From NCBI GenBank assembly GCA_025360865.1, contig JANYBG010000167.1, positions 1-64,000 of the forward strand: a DNA stretch of 64,000 nucleotides, written 5' to 3'. Below the pieces are notes generated by a model that was given only the letters and a program-made list of their open reading frames with translations, searched no databases and had not been told where the DNA came from. Both the position numbers and the translations under genes were made by a program. The stretch comes from Pseudomonadota bacterium (GTDB lineage Bacteria; Pseudomonadota; Gammaproteobacteria; Steroidobacterales; Steroidobacteraceae). Below, one piece after another: positions 28,046 through 37,949 of this stretch. Every line of letters starts with the position of its first letter. The stretch's first letter is position 1.

Positions 28046-28558
28046 ATGGAATCCCCGCACGCTTTCAACTTCCGGGACTGGATCGAGGCGAACCGCGCGC
28101 AGCTGAAGCCGCCGGTGGGAAACAAGCGAGTGTTCCGCGACGGGGACTTCATCATCATGGTGGTCGGGGGTCCCAACGCGCGCCAGGACTACCACGTCGA
28201 CCCGGGCCAGGAATTCTTCTACCAGCTCGAGGGTGACATGGTGCTGCGGACCATGCGGGACGGTCGCGGGGTCGAGCTGCCGATCCGCGCGGGCGAGATC
28301 CTCCTGCTGCCCGCGAACATGCCGCACTCCCCGCGGCGACCCGCGGGCTCGGTGGGACTTGTCATCGAGCGGGTCCGCCGCCCCGGAGAGCTCGACGGGT
28401 TCCAGTGGTACTGCGAGCACTGCGGTGAACGGCTGTACGAGGAATTCCTTGAGCTCACGGACATCGAGAAGCAGCTCCCGCCGGTCTTCGATCGTTTCTT
28501 CTCCAGCCGCGACAAACGCACCTGCAAGCACTGTGGAACGGTGATGGAGCGTGCCTAG
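28046..28558 (+). CDS. nbaC: 3-hydroxyanthranilate 3,4-dioxygenase
   Basis: A protein of 170 residues of the cupin fold. It opens the ring of 3-hydroxyanthranilate to give 2-amino-3-carboxymuconate semialdehyde, which cyclises to quinolinate. Iron ligands lie in DYHVDPGQEFFYQLEG and MPHSPRRP. The rubredoxin-like C-terminal metal site of the bacterial enzyme is present as two CxxC pairs, CEHC and CKHC. It is the first gene of a four-gene kynurenine cluster transcribed with overlaps. Confidence 0.96.
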   Translation: MESPHAFNFRDWIEANRAQLKPPVGNKRVFRDGDFIIMVVGGPNARQDYHVDPGQEFFYQLEGDMVLRTMRDGRGVELPIRAGEILLLPANMPHSPRRPAGSVGLVIERVRRPGELDGFQWYCEHCGERLYEEFLELTDIEKQLPPVFDRFFSSRDKRTCKHCGTVMERA

Positions 28559-29381
28559 CTTGATCACGCGCGTCCTGATCGGCGGTCGTGAACTGCGCAT
28601 CGACCTGGCCGCCGGGGTGGACCTGGCGATACCGCTGGATTTCCACGGCCCGCAGCCGCGCCATTTCGCGGCCCCCGCGGCATCCGCGAAGCCCCTCGAG
28701 GTTGAGGCCTTCACCGGCTCCGTCGAGGGCGGCGCGAGTTGCAACTGCGAGGTCGTGACACTCATCCCGCACTGCAACGGCACGCACACGGAATGCGTGG
28801 GGCACCTCACGCGCGAACGACTGGACGCGTATCGCGTGGTGCCGCCCGGCCTCGTCCCCGCGCTGGCGCTGTCGGTAGCACCTGAGCCCGCGGGCACCGC
28901 GTGCGAGGACGCCGACCTCGCGCACCCGGCGCACGACCGCCTGCTCACCCGGCGGGCGCTGGAACGGGCGTGGCCGGCGCGCGCGCCGTTCGAGCCGCGC
29001 GCCCTGGTGGTGCGCACGCTGCCCAACCCCGCGGGCAAGCTCGCCCGCGACTATTCCGGGCAGGCCCCGCCGTACCTGACACTCCCCGCAGTGCGCCTCA
29101 TGGTCGAGCGCGGCATTGAACACCTGGTGGTCGACCTCCCTTCCATCGACCGTGAGCACGACGCGGGCCGCCTGAGCGCGCACCGCGTCTTCTTCGGCCT
29201 GCCTCAGCACTGCACGCGGCTGGCGGCCGCGGCGCGCGCCCAGGCCACGATCACCGAACTCGCATACATCCCGGACTCCGTCGCCGATGGCGCCTACCTG
29301 CTCCAGCTGCAAGTTCCGGCTCTTGGCGGCGACGCGGTCCCGAGCCGGCCGCTGCTGTACGCGCTGCAGGAGGCGGGCTGA
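28551..29381 (+). CDS. Cyclase-family hydrolase, probable N-formylkynurenine formamidase
   Basis: A protein of 276 residues of the Cyclase (PF04199-type) metal hydrolase family. The metal motif is HCNGTHTECVGHL, related to the HxGTHxDxPxH of KynB but with Glu instead of Asp. It is also longer than classical KynB (about 205 residues). Its place between nbaC and kynU, with 8-nt and one-base overlaps, makes formylkynurenine hydrolysis the likely reaction. The GTG start lies inside the end of nbaC. Identity as a formamidase is inferred from context rather than from diagnostic residues. Confidence 0.75.
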   Translation: MPSLITRVLIGGRELRIDLAAGVDLAIPLDFHGPQPRHFAAPAASAKPLEVEAFTGSVEGGASCNCEVVTLIPHCNGTHTECVGHLTRERLDAYRVVPPGLVPALALSVAPEPAGTACEDADLAHPAHDRLLTRRALERAWPARAPFEPRALVVRTLPNPAGKLARDYSGQAPPYLTLPAVRLMVERGIEHLVVDLPSIDREHDAGRLSAHRVFFGLPQHCTRLAAAARAQATITELAYIPDSVADGAYLLQLQVPALGGDAVPSRPLLYALQEAG

Positions 29382-30682
29382 TGGGCGCGGCCGCGACGCT
29401 CGAGGCCGCGCGCGCGCTGGATGCCGCTGACCCGCTGCGCGCGTTTCGGTCGCGCTTCGCCCAGCCGACGGGCGCGCGTGGCGAGCCGAAGGTCTACCTG
29501 TGTGGACATTCGCTGGGGCTGATGCCGCTGGCCGCGCGCGCACTGCTAACGCGGGAACTCGATGACTGGGCGCGCCTCGCGGTCGATGGGCATGAACATG
29601 CGCAGCGCCCATGGATCCCGTATCACGAGAATATGACCGCGGGGCTCGCGGAGCTCACCGGGGCGCGAACCGGCGAAGTGGTCGCGATGAATTCTCTCAC
29701 GGTGAACCTTCACCTGATGCTCACGAGCTTCTACCGCCCGCTGGGCGCGCGCCGGCGCATCCTCATCGAGGCCGGCGCCTTCTCCTCGGACCGACACGCG
29801 GTCACCTCGCACCTAGCCTGGCACGGAGTGGATCCACAGGACGCCCTCATCGAGCTCGCGCCCGCGGCAGGCGCCGACACGGTCCCCGAGGAGGCTATAG
29901 AGGCGTGTCTCGAGCAGCACGGCTCGCAGATCGCGCTGGTGCTGTGGCCGACCGTGCAGTTTCGCACCGGGCAGGCGTTCGACATGGCCCGCATCGTCCG
30001 CGCGGCGCACCGGCATGGCTGCGTCGCCGGCTTCGACCTCGCGCATGCCATCGGCAATGTCCCGATGGCGCTTCACGAGGTGCAGGCGGATTTCGCGGTA
30101 TGGTGCAGCTACAAGTACCTCAACGCGGGCCCGGGGGCGATCGGTGGATGCTTCGTGCATCAGCGCCACAGCGAGGCGCTGCCACCCACGCGGCACACCG
30201 GCGCGATTCCGGGCGCGCGCCTGGCCGGCTGGTGGGGCCACGAGGAGAATTCACGCTTCCTCATGGAGCCGCAGTTCCGCGCGGCCGCGGGCGTGGACGC
30301 ATGGCAGCTGAGCAACCCTTCGGTGTTCTCCGCGGCCCCGCTGATCGCATCCCTTGAGTTGTTCATGGAGGCCGGCATTGGGCGGCTGCGGGAGAAGTCG
30401 CTGGCGTTGACCGGCTTCCTCGAGGACCAGCTGCGCTCGATGCGACCGCGTGCGCAGCTGATCACGCCCGCGGATCCCGCGCGCCGCGGCTGCCAGATCT
30501 CCGTGCGGATCAGCGGCGGCGAGCAGCGCGGGCGCGGGGTGGTGGCGGCCCTCGGCGAACGCGGCGTGGTGGTCGACTGGCGCTCCCCGGACATCATCCG
30601 CGTGGCCCCGGTACCGCTCTACAACGGCTACGAGGATGCGTGGCGTTTCGCGCGCGCCCTGGGCGAATCGCTGGGCACATGA
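29381..30682 (+). CDS. kynU: Kynureninase
   Basis: A protein of 433 residues, fold-type I PLP enzyme. It cleaves kynurenine or 3-hydroxykynurenine to anthranilate or 3-hydroxyanthranilate plus alanine. Features: VYLCGHSLGLMP near the N-terminus, the aspartate motif GFDLAHAIGN and the PLP lysine in WCSYKYLNAGPGAIGG. Length is normal. The stop overlaps the kmo ATG as ATGA. Confidence 0.96.
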   Translation: MGAAATLEAARALDAADPLRAFRSRFAQPTGARGEPKVYLCGHSLGLMPLAARALLTRELDDWARLAVDGHEHAQRPWIPYHENMTAGLAELTGARTGEVVAMNSLTVNLHLMLTSFYRPLGARRRILIEAGAFSSDRHAVTSHLAWHGVDPQDALIELAPAAGADTVPEEAIEACLEQHGSQIALVLWPTVQFRTGQAFDMARIVRAAHRHGCVAGFDLAHAIGNVPMALHEVQADFAVWCSYKYLNAGPGAIGGCFVHQRHSEALPPTRHTGAIPGARLAGWWGHEENSRFLMEPQFRAAAGVDAWQLSNPSVFSAAPLIASLELFMEAGIGRLREKSLALTGFLEDQLRSMRPRAQLITPADPARRGCQISVRISGGEQRGRGVVAALGERGVVVDWRSPDIIRVAPVPLYNGYEDAWRFARALGESLGT

Positions 30683-32031
30683 ACGCGCTCTCCGGCCGTG
30701 CCGTCAATATCGTCGGCGCGGGGCTCGCCGGCGCGCTGCTCGCGCTCCTGCTCGCCCGCCGGGGGATCCGCGTCGCGTTGCACGAGCGCCGCCCCGACCC
30801 CCGCCAGTCGCATCCGGAACAGGGGCGCTCGATCAATCTCGCGCTCGCCGCGCGCGGCACGCGCGCCCTCGAGCGGGCCGGCGTCATGGACGCGGTGCGC
30901 CCGCTGCTGATCCCGATGCGCGGACGCATGGTGCACGAACCGGGCGTGGCCGCATCCTTCCTGCCCTACGGGCAGCGCGCGGAGGAAGTCATCTGGTCCG
31001 TCGCGCGCGCGAAACTGAATCGCGTCCTGATAGATGCCGCCCGCCGGCAGCCCGGGGTCACCGTGCGCTTCAGCCAGGCATGCGTCGGCGCCGATGCGCG
31101 GGCGGATCGCCTGCGCCTGCGCGACACCCTTACCGGCGTCGCGAGCGAGCTCGCGCTCGCGCCCACAATCGCCACCGACGGCGCGGGCTCGGTCGTGCGC
31201 TCGTCGCTGGCGGGGACGGGGGCGCTCAGGGAACGCGAGGACTGGCTCGACCACGACTACAAGGAGCTCACGATCCCGGCCCGTGACGGGCGCCATGCGC
31301 TGGAACGCGAAGCGCTACACGTGTGGCCGCGCGGCGGGTTCATGCTCATCGCGCTTCCCAACACCGACTGCACCTTCACCGCCACGCTGTTCCTGGCACG
31401 TGAGGGGCCGGCGAGCTTCGCCGCGCTCGGCGACCCGGCCGCCGTCGGCGCTTTCTTCCAGCGGGAGTTCGCGGATGTGGCGCCGCACATGCCGGACCTG
31501 CTCACTGAGTTCGCCAGCCACCCCCAAGGGCGCCTGGGCACCGTGCACGCCGAACCCTGGCACCTGGGCGGGTCGGTGCTGCTGCTGGGGGACGCGGCTC
31601 ATGCGATCGTCCCCTTTCACGGCCAGGGCATGAACGCCGCGTTCGAGGATTGCTCAGTGCTCGATGAGCTGCTTGAAGCTCACGCGAACTGGGATGAAGT
31701 GTTCACGGGGTTCGAGGCGCGGCGGCGTGTCGATACCGAGGCGATCGCGCGCATGGCCATCGAGAACTACCTGGAGATGCGCGACGCGGTGCGCGACGCG
31801 GGCTTCGTGCGGCGCCGCTCGATCGGCCTGGCCCTCGAGCGCGCGTACCCGGAGCGCTTCATACCGCGCTATTCGATGGTGATGTTCCATCCAGAGATCC
31901 CCTACGCGGTGGCGCTTGCGCGCGGGGAGATCCAGGCGAGCATCCTCGCGGAACTCGACCAGGGCGATGGCGACTTCGATGCGACACGGGCCAGCGCGCT
32001 GGTCGCGGAGAGACTGCCGCCCCTGCCCTAG
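30679..32031 (+). CDS. kmo: Kynurenine 3-monooxygenase
   Basis: A protein of 450 residues, FAD-dependent aromatic hydroxylase. It has the dinucleotide-binding motif VGAGLAGALLALLLARRG at the N-terminus and the second FAD motif LLGDAAHAIVPFHGQGMNAAFEDC near residues 295-320. The start at 30679 overlaps kynU; the ORF track begins 13 codons early. Together with the three genes before it, this encodes formylkynurenine to aminocarboxymuconate semialdehyde. Tryptophan 2,3-dioxygenase and quinolinate phosphoribosyltransferase are not in the window. Confidence 0.95.
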   Translation: MNALSGRAVNIVGAGLAGALLALLLARRGIRVALHERRPDPRQSHPEQGRSINLALAARGTRALERAGVMDAVRPLLIPMRGRMVHEPGVAASFLPYGQRAEEVIWSVARAKLNRVLIDAARRQPGVTVRFSQACVGADARADRLRLRDTLTGVASELALAPTIATDGAGSVVRSSLAGTGALREREDWLDHDYKELTIPARDGRHALEREALHVWPRGGFMLIALPNTDCTFTATLFLAREGPASFAALGDPAAVGAFFQREFADVAPHMPDLLTEFASHPQGRLGTVHAEPWHLGGSVLLLGDAAHAIVPFHGQGMNAAFEDCSVLDELLEAHANWDEVFTGFEARRRVDTEAIARMAIENYLEMRDAVRDAGFVRRRSIGLALERAYPERFIPRYSMVMFHPEIPYAVALARGEIQASILAELDQGDGDFDATRASALVAERLPPLP

Positions 32032-32042
32032 CGGGCCATCGG

Positions 32043-32570
32043 TCAGCGCTGGCCGGACGGCTCCGGCGCTGCTCGCAGTTCCAGCGTCACGAACGTGACG
32101 GGGTGGTCATTGTGTTCATCCGCAGGGTGCGCACCCCGGTCCACTTCAAGCCACCGCGCCGGATCCGGCGCGGGGAAGTAGGTATCACCCGGCACGTCGG
32201 CATCAACGTTCGTGAGGTAGATGCGGCGCGCGAACGGCATCACCAGGCGGTAGACCTCGGCGCCACCGATGGCGACGAGTTCGGCACTGCCAGCCGCGCA
32301 AGTGAGCGCCGCCTCGATCGTTGGCACCGGGGTCACGCCCTCCGCGCTCCATCTCGCGTCGCGCGTCAGCACGATGTTGGCGCGCCCCGGCAGCGGGCGC
32401 CCGATCGATTCGAAGGTCTTGCGGCCCATGAGGATCGGCTTGCCGAGCGTTCGCGCCTTGAACCGCCTCAGGTCCTCGCGCAGGTGCCATGGCAGCGCGT
32501 TGCCCCGACCGATGACCCCGTTACGCGCCATCGCCACGATCAGCGAGACGACCGGCGCTGGCCTGTTCAA
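32043..32570 (-). CDS. folA: Dihydrofolate reductase
   Basis: A protein of 175 residues. Typical motifs: VIGRGNALPWHLREDLRRFK with the conserved Trp and acidic catalytic residue, GRKTFESIGRPLPGR, and IGGAEVYRL. It regenerates tetrahydrofolate from the dihydrofolate made by ThyA, which is encoded three genes upstream on the same strand. The gap to kup is 22 nt, so it is likely the last gene of the rlmI-lgt-thyA-SET-kup-folA unit. It converges with kmo 11 nt away. Confidence 0.96.
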   Translation of the reverse strand: MNRPAPVVSLIVAMARNGVIGRGNALPWHLREDLRRFKARTLGKPILMGRKTFESIGRPLPGRANIVLTRDARWSAEGVTPVPTIEAALTCAAGSAELVAIGGAEVYRLVMPFARRIYLTNVDADVPGDTYFPAPDPARWLEVDRGAHPADEHNDHPVTFVTLELRAAPEPSGQR

Positions 32571-32592
32571 GGGGCGCGGGCGCGCACGGCTT

Positions 32593-34452
32593 TCAGATCT
32601 CCACGGCCGTGTTGAGGATCACGACGTCCCGGAACGGCATGCGAAAGAATTCCGCCGCCTGCGTGCTGTACTGCTGCATGCGCGCGAACAACCGGCGCTG
32701 CACGCCACGTAGCCCCGGCAACGGCCGCGCCCGCACCACGTGGCGGCCCACGAAGAAGGAGCTGTCCTCGGTGAATACGCGCAGGCCGCGCGCGCGGCAG
32801 GCCTTGAGCGCCTCGGCGACATCAGGGGTCTCCATGAAGCCGAAGCGCGCGGTGATGTAGTGCACGCTGGGCACGGGCTCCTCGATGCGCAATCGCCTGA
32901 CCGGATCCTGTCGCGGCGTGTCGGCGATCTCGACGTTGAGGATGATGACGCGCTGGTGCACGACCCCGTTGTGCTCGATGTTGCGGATGAGCGCCGAGGG
33001 CACGAGGTTGGCGTTGCTCGCCAGGAAGACCCCAGTGCCTGGCACGCGGTGCACGCCCGCGACCAGCTTGCCCAGTTCCGTGCGCGGCACGGCCATCTTC
33101 GCCAACGCCGCGCGCAGCTCTAGCCGGCCGTTACGCCAGGTGAGGAAGATCAGGCACAGCAGCGCGCCCAGCGTCAGTGGTATCCAGCCGCCGTTGGGCA
33201 CCTTGGTGAGGTTGCCCGCGACGAAGGCGCTGTCGGTCACCAGCAGCAGGCCGAAGAGACCCACGACGCGCCAGGTCGGCCAGTTCCACTGCGTCGCGGC
33301 GACGAAGGCGCCAAGAATCGTGGTCACCACCATCGTGCCGACGACCGCCGCGCCGTACGCCCCGCCGAGGGCGTCCGAGGAGCCGAAGCCGACCACGAAG
33401 AGGATGACAGCCGGGAAGACCAGCCAGTTGACGATGGGCACGTAGATCTGGCCCTGCTCCTGGGCGGAGGTCTGCAGCACGCGCAGGCGTGGCAGCAGGT
33501 CGAGGTGCACGGCCTGGCGCGCCATCGAAAAGGCGCCCGAGATGACGGCCTGCGAGGCGATGACGGCGGCCGCCGTCGCGAGCACCACGAGCCACGGCAA
33601 CAGTTGCGGGGTGATCAGGTGAAAGAACGGGTGCTGAATGGGCGCGCCAACCTCGAGCAGCAGCGCGCCCTGGCCGAAGTAGTTGACCACCAGCGCCGGG
33701 GCGACCAGCGCGAACCAGGCGATGCGTACCGGGCGCTTGCCGAAGTGACCCATGTCCGCGTAGAGCGCCTCGCCGCCTGTTATGGCCAGGAACACCGCGC
33801 CAATGATCGCCAGCGCCACCTGCGGCCGGTGGAACAGCAGCGCAAGGCCCTCGTAGGGATTGAGCGCCTCCAGCACCCGCGGATTGTGGAAGATGGGGAT
33901 CGCGCCGAGCACGGTGATGACGACGAACCACAGCACCATCACCGGGCCGAATAGCCGCGCCACGCTCGCGGTGCCGCGGCGCTGGTAGGCGAACAGCACC
34001 GCGATCACCCCGATCGTCACCGGGATCACCCAGCTCTTGAAGCCGGGGTTGAGCACCTCGAGTCCCTCGACCGCGCCGAGCACCGAGATCGCAGGCGTGA
34101 TCAACGCGTCGCAGAAGAAGAACGCGGTGCCGGCCAGCGCCAGGCCGACGGCGATCTTCGCCCAGCGACTCCCGGTGATCAGGCGGCGCTGCGCCAGCGC
34201 GAACAGCGCGAGGATGCCGCCCTCGCCCTCGTTGTCCGCCTGCATGATGATCACGATGTACTTGATGGTCACCGAGATCATCAGGCTCCAGAAGATCAGC
34301 GAGAGAACCCCGAGTACCGCCTCGCGATTGAAGGTCCCCGCCGCTCCCAGCGCGGTCTCAAGCGTATAGAGCGGGCTCGTGCCGATGTCACCGTAGACGA
34401 TGCCCGTGGCACTGACCACCGCGGAGACGCTGAGACGACGTGCGTGGTTCAT
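32593..34452 (-). CDS. kup: Low-affinity potassium uptake protein Kup
   Basis: A protein of 619 residues with about twelve membrane segments and a cytoplasmic C-terminal domain. The N-terminal signature is GIVYGDIGTSPLYTLETAL, and GGEALYADMGHFGKRPVRIAW is another family motif. It imports K+ with protons. The ATG at 34452 gives the normal length; the ORF track starts inside the SET gene. The 25-nt gap to the SET gene suggests co-transcription. Confidence 0.95.
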   Translation of the reverse strand: MNHARRLSVSAVVSATGIVYGDIGTSPLYTLETALGAAGTFNREAVLGVLSLIFWSLMISVTIKYIVIIMQADNEGEGGILALFALAQRRLITGSRWAKIAVGLALAGTAFFFCDALITPAISVLGAVEGLEVLNPGFKSWVIPVTIGVIAVLFAYQRRGTASVARLFGPVMVLWFVVITVLGAIPIFHNPRVLEALNPYEGLALLFHRPQVALAIIGAVFLAITGGEALYADMGHFGKRPVRIAWFALVAPALVVNYFGQGALLLEVGAPIQHPFFHLITPQLLPWLVVLATAAAVIASQAVISGAFSMARQAVHLDLLPRLRVLQTSAQEQGQIYVPIVNWLVFPAVILFVVGFGSSDALGGAYGAAVVGTMVVTTILGAFVAATQWNWPTWRVVGLFGLLLVTDSAFVAGNLTKVPNGGWIPLTLGALLCLIFLTWRNGRLELRAALAKMAVPRTELGKLVAGVHRVPGTGVFLASNANLVPSALIRNIEHNGVVHQRVIILNVEIADTPRQDPVRRLRIEEPVPSVHYITARFGFMETPDVAEALKACRARGLRVFTEDSSFFVGRHVVRARPLPGLRGVQRRLFARMQQYSTQAAEFFRMPFRDVVILNTAVEI

Positions 34453-34477
34453 CGGCTTGAGAACGCGCGGCTGGAGC

Positions 34478-35074
34478 TCAACGGCGCGAAGCGCGCCGTG
34501 GGGCGGCCTGCTTCGCCGCCGGCTTGGCCTCTTTCTTACCGGTCCTGCTCGCGCCTTTCCTGGCTGCCTTGCGCTTCGCTTTCTTGCCGGCCTTGCCGCG
34601 GTCCGCCGGCGCGGGCCATAGCATCGTGCCGCGGCAATCAGGGCTGCCACAGTGACACGCGAAGATCTTGTCGATGTTAGGCGGGTCTTCGGGATCCCAC
34701 TCGATCTGGTAGTCGTAGGCGAGCTCGTCGCCCGACTCGATCGGGCGGGTCGCCTCGATGAATACCCGCCGGTTCTGGGTGATGGACTCGCAGTTCGGGC
34801 CGCAGGCGTGGTTGATGAACCGCGCCGCGTTGCCGCCCACGCCCGCGTCGATCACCGTGCGCCCATCCACGATGAACAGGAACGTGTGGTTGTCGTTCGC
34901 CTTCTTCTCGCCATAGCGCCGGTCGGCCTCCTTATGCGAGATGCGCTCGCCGCGGTACTCGATGACCCGCGTGCCCTTGCGGATGCGTCGCAGCGCGAAG
35001 ACCCCGAGGCCATGCACGCGCGAGTTGCGCACCTCGACCAACGGGCCGCCACGTCGTTCGACTGGCCCCTTCAT
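34478..35074 (-). CDS. SET-domain protein-lysine methyltransferase with basic tail
   Basis: A protein of 198 residues. The SET domain covers about residues 10-135: [20 protein letters not shown], then [13 protein letters not shown] (the NHxCxPN motif) and [12 protein letters not shown] (the catalytic Tyr region). A post-SET zinc motif [10 protein letters not shown] follows. The last 45 residues are rich in Lys, Arg and Ala, like histone H1 or a nucleic-acid-binding tail. Catalytic features look intact. It is coupled to thyA by an ATGA overlap. Targets are unknown; ribosomal or nucleoid proteins, or its own tail, are possibilities. Bacterial SET proteins are known but sparsely studied. Confidence 0.9.
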   Translation of the reverse strand: MKGPVERRGGPLVEVRNSRVHGLGVFALRRIRKGTRVIEYRGERISHKEADRRYGEKKANDNHTFLFIVDGRTVIDAGVGGNAARFINHACGPNCESITQNRRVFIEATRPIESGDELAYDYQIEWDPEDPPNIDKIFACHCGSPDCRGTMLWPAPADRGKAGKKAKRKAARKGASRTGKKEAKPAAKQAAPRRASRR

Positions 35075-35865
35075 ACCGCCACCGGAGCTGCGATCGACGC
35101 GTGATGCTGGTAGTTCACGAACTCGAAGTCCTCATACTTGTAATCGAAAATAGTGGCCGGCCGACGGAGGATGCGCAGCTGCGGCAACGGATACGGCGCG
35201 CGCGCGAGCTGCTGGTCGGCCTGCTCAAAGTGATTGAGGTAGAGGTGGCAGTCGCCCCCGGTCCAGACGAATTCCCCCGGCTCCAGATCGCACTGCTGCG
35301 CGAACATGCGCGTCAGCAGCGCGTAGCTGGCGATGTTGAAGGGCACGCCGAGGAAGATGTCCGCGCTGCGCTGGTACAGCTGGCACGACAGCCGGCCCGA
35401 GGCCACATAGAGCTGGAAGAACGCATGGCAGGGCATGAGACTCATCTGCTCAAGTTCCGCGACGTTCCACGCGCTGACCATGATGCGGCGTGAGTCGGGG
35501 CTCGTCTTGATGAGCTCGATGGCCGCGGCGATCTGGTCGATCGCGCCGCCATCCGCGGCGGGCCACGCGCGCCACTGCCTACCGTACACCGGCCCCAGCT
35601 CTCCGGCCACGTCCGCCCATTCGTCCCAGATGCTCACCCCGTGCTCATGCAACCAGGCCACGTTGGTCTCGCCGCGCAGCATCCACAGCAGCTCGTAGAC
35701 CAGCGAGCGCAGGTGGATCTTCTTGGTGGTGACCAAAGGAAAGCCCTGCGCGAGGTCAAAGCGCATCTGCTGACCGAACACCGAGACGGTACCGGTACCG
35801 GTACGATCGCTCTTACGCGCGCCCTCGGTGCGGATGAGGCGCAGAAGCTCCAAGTACTGCTTCAT
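35071..35865 (-). CDS. thyA: Thymidylate synthase
   Basis: A protein of 264 residues, the same length as the E. coli enzyme, with the catalytic Cys146 in [11 protein letters not shown]. Substrate-binding motifs [16 protein letters not shown] and [20 protein letters not shown] are all present. It makes dTMP from dUMP using methylene-tetrahydrofolate and yields dihydrofolate for FolA. The start overlaps the lgt stop by 4 nt, as in many gammaproteobacteria. Confidence 0.97.
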   Translation of the reverse strand: MKQYLELLRLIRTEGARKSDRTGTGTVSVFGQQMRFDLAQGFPLVTTKKIHLRSLVYELLWMLRGETNVAWLHEHGVSIWDEWADVAGELGPVYGRQWRAWPAADGGAIDQIAAAIELIKTSPDSRRIMVSAWNVAELEQMSLMPCHAFFQLYVASGRLSCQLYQRSADIFLGVPFNIASYALLTRMFAQQCDLEPGEFVWTGGDCHLYLNHFEQADQQLARAPYPLPQLRILRRPATIFDYKYEDFEFVNYQHHASIAAPVAV

Positions 35866-36662
35866 TTGGCCGCGACGTAGTTACCGGATGGAGCGCGCGC
35901 GCGGTAAGCGTAGACCAGCGCGCCGATGCCGAAGAGAACCATCGGCACGGAGAGGAGCTGCCCTTCTGTGAGCCAGCCACCGGCGAGGTAGCCGATGTGC
36001 TCATCTGGTACGCGCACGAACTCGACGAGGAAGCGCGACAGCCCATAGATGAGCATGAACACGCCCGAGGGTGCCCAGCGTGGGCGCGGGCGCATGGTGA
36101 ACCACCACAACACGCTGAACAGCAGCAAGCCCTCGAGTCCCGCCTCGTAGAGCTGCGAGGCGTGGCGCACCTCCCCTTTCACGTTGAAGCCCCAGGGAAC
36201 GGTGGTGACCTTGCCCCACAGCTCGCCGTTGATGAAGTTACCGAGACGACCGAAGAAAAGGCCGAACGCCGGGAGGGGCGCGGTGAAATCGTAGACGTCA
36301 ACCATGTTGCGGCCGCGCCGCCAGGCGAACAGCGACATCGCCGCGATCACCCCCAGCATCCCGCCGTGGAAGGACATGCCCCCTTCCCATATCTTGAGCG
36401 GGTACCACGGGTCACCCGCCCAGAACTTCAACCCGTAGAACAGCACGTAGCCGATACGCCCGCCTAGGATCACGCCCAGCATGGCGAAGAAGATCAGGTC
36501 ATCGACGTCGTTCGGGGTCCACGTGCAGCCGGGCTTGCCGGCGCGACGGCGCGCCAGCCACCAGGCGCCCGCGAAACCCAGCAGGTACATGATGCCGTAC
36601 CAGTGGACCTTGAAGGGGCCGAGCTCGATGGCGATCGGATTGAAATCGGGGTAGGTAAGCAT
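35862..36662 (-). CDS. lgt: Prolipoprotein diacylglyceryl transferase
   Basis: A protein of 266 residues with about seven membrane segments. The Lgt signature [14 protein letters not shown] is intact, and [11 protein letters not shown] lies near the N-terminus. It adds diacylglycerol to the lipobox cysteine of prolipoproteins, such as the RlpA encoded in this window. It lies 12 nt downstream of rlmI and overlaps thyA. Confidence 0.97.
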   Translation of the reverse strand: MLTYPDFNPIAIELGPFKVHWYGIMYLLGFAGAWWLARRRAGKPGCTWTPNDVDDLIFFAMLGVILGGRIGYVLFYGLKFWAGDPWYPLKIWEGGMSFHGGMLGVIAAMSLFAWRRGRNMVDVYDFTAPLPAFGLFFGRLGNFINGELWGKVTTVPWGFNVKGEVRHASQLYEAGLEGLLLFSVLWWFTMRPRPRWAPSGVFMLIYGLSRFLVEFVRVPDEHIGYLAGGWLTEGQLLSVPMVLFGIGALVYAYRARAPSGNYVAAK

Positions 36663-36674
36663 GAGGCGCGAAGT

Positions 36675-37949
36675 TTAGCCGACCTCGCGTGTCACGCGGC
36701 AGAAGAAGGCCTTGAGGTACCTTGTTTCGGGGATGGCCGGATGCACCGGATGGTCCAGCGACTGGCCGCCCGCCTCGAGAATCTGCACGAAGCGCCCGGT
36801 ATGGCGCGCCGCGGCCTGTATGGCCGCCTCCAGCTCACCCGCGCCCAGGTGGTACGAACATGAGCAGGACACGAGCAGACCCTCCTCGGCGAGCACGCCG
36901 AGCGCCAACTGGTTGAGCTTGCGGTAAGCCGCCTGCCCCTGCGGGATGTCCTTCTTGCGCTTGATGAACGCGGGTGGGTCCAGTATCACGATGTCGTAGC
37001 GCTCGCCGCTCTCCGCCAGCGCCCTGAGCGCATCGAACGCGTCCGCGCGCGTGACATCGATTTTCACGCCGTTCGCCTCGGCGTTGACCTCGGCGCACTC
37101 CAGCGCCGCCTGCGAGGAATCGACACAGCGCGCGCTGCCGGCCCCTTGGCTCAGAGCCGTGACCGCCCAGCCGCCGGCGTACGAACACACATCCAGTACG
37201 CGCGCGCCCGGGGATACATAACGCCCGAGCCGCGCCCGATTGCCCGTCTGGTCGTAGAACCAACCAGTTTTCTGGCTCGTCAGCGGCGGCACACTGAATG
37301 TCAGGGTTCCCTCGCGCGCCCGCAGCAGCGCGGGAACCTCGCCAAAAGCGGCCTCCGCCACCTTGGGCAACCCCTCCAGCTCGCGCGCGCCGGAGTCGTT
37401 CTTCCAGAAAAGCGTCACCGGGTCGAGCACGCGGCGCACCGCGGCGGTCACCTCCTCCTTCAGCGCATCCATGCCCGCGGTCGCGATCTGCCCGACAACC
37501 ACATCGCCGTAGCGATCGAGCACGAGCCCGGGAAGCTGGTCGGACTCGCCGAACACCCAGCGATAGTACGGGGCGGGGATGAGGCGGTCGCGTAGCGCGA
37601 GCGCGCCGCGCAGGCGCCGCTCCAGGAGCCGCGCGTCGACAGGTTGCGCGACATCGCGCGAGAGTATGCGACCGCAGATGAGCGCATGGGGATTGACGTA
37701 CATGTAACCCATGAACGCGTCGCGGTGGGAATGCAGCCGCGCCAGCGCGCCGGGCGCGAGCGCGATCAGCGGCGTGGCTGCGGTGTCGATCTCATTGCTG
37801 AAAACCCACATGTGGCCGGCGCCGACGCGGCGCTCCTCGCCGCGCCTCAGGCGCAGTACGGGCAGGGTGGCGGGAGGGGCGGTGGAGGCGGTGGGCTGCA
37901 ACGAGTCGATCCAACGCGGGGACGGGGGCGAAGTATACAATTCACGCAT
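36675..37949 (-). CDS. rlmI: 23S rRNA (cytosine-C5) methyltransferase, RlmI family
   Basis: A protein of about 424 residues from the ATG at 37949. It has an N-terminal PUA-like domain ([24 protein letters not shown]), an EEHYG/RFD-like middle and a Rossmann methyltransferase domain with [16 protein letters not shown] and the motif [13 protein letters not shown]. The cysteines in [11 protein letters not shown] complete the family pattern. E. coli RlmI starts close to the VLRL segment, so about 35 extra residues are predicted here. An in-frame TTG at 37901 is a plausible true start, downstream of a minus-strand TATACT. Confidence 0.88.
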   Translation of the reverse strand: MRELYTSPPSPRWIDSLQPTASTAPPATLPVLRLRRGEERRVGAGHMWVFSNEIDTAATPLIALAPGALARLHSHRDAFMGYMYVNPHALICGRILSRDVAQPVDARLLERRLRGALALRDRLIPAPYYRWVFGESDQLPGLVLDRYGDVVVGQIATAGMDALKEEVTAAVRRVLDPVTLFWKNDSGARELEGLPKVAEAAFGEVPALLRAREGTLTFSVPPLTSQKTGWFYDQTGNRARLGRYVSPGARVLDVCSYAGGWAVTALSQGAGSARCVDSSQAALECAEVNAEANGVKIDVTRADAFDALRALAESGERYDIVILDPPAFIKRKKDIPQGQAAYRKLNQLALGVLAEEGLLVSCSCSYHLGAGELEAAIQAAARHTGRFVQILEAGGQSLDHPVHPAIPETRYLKAFFCRVTREVG

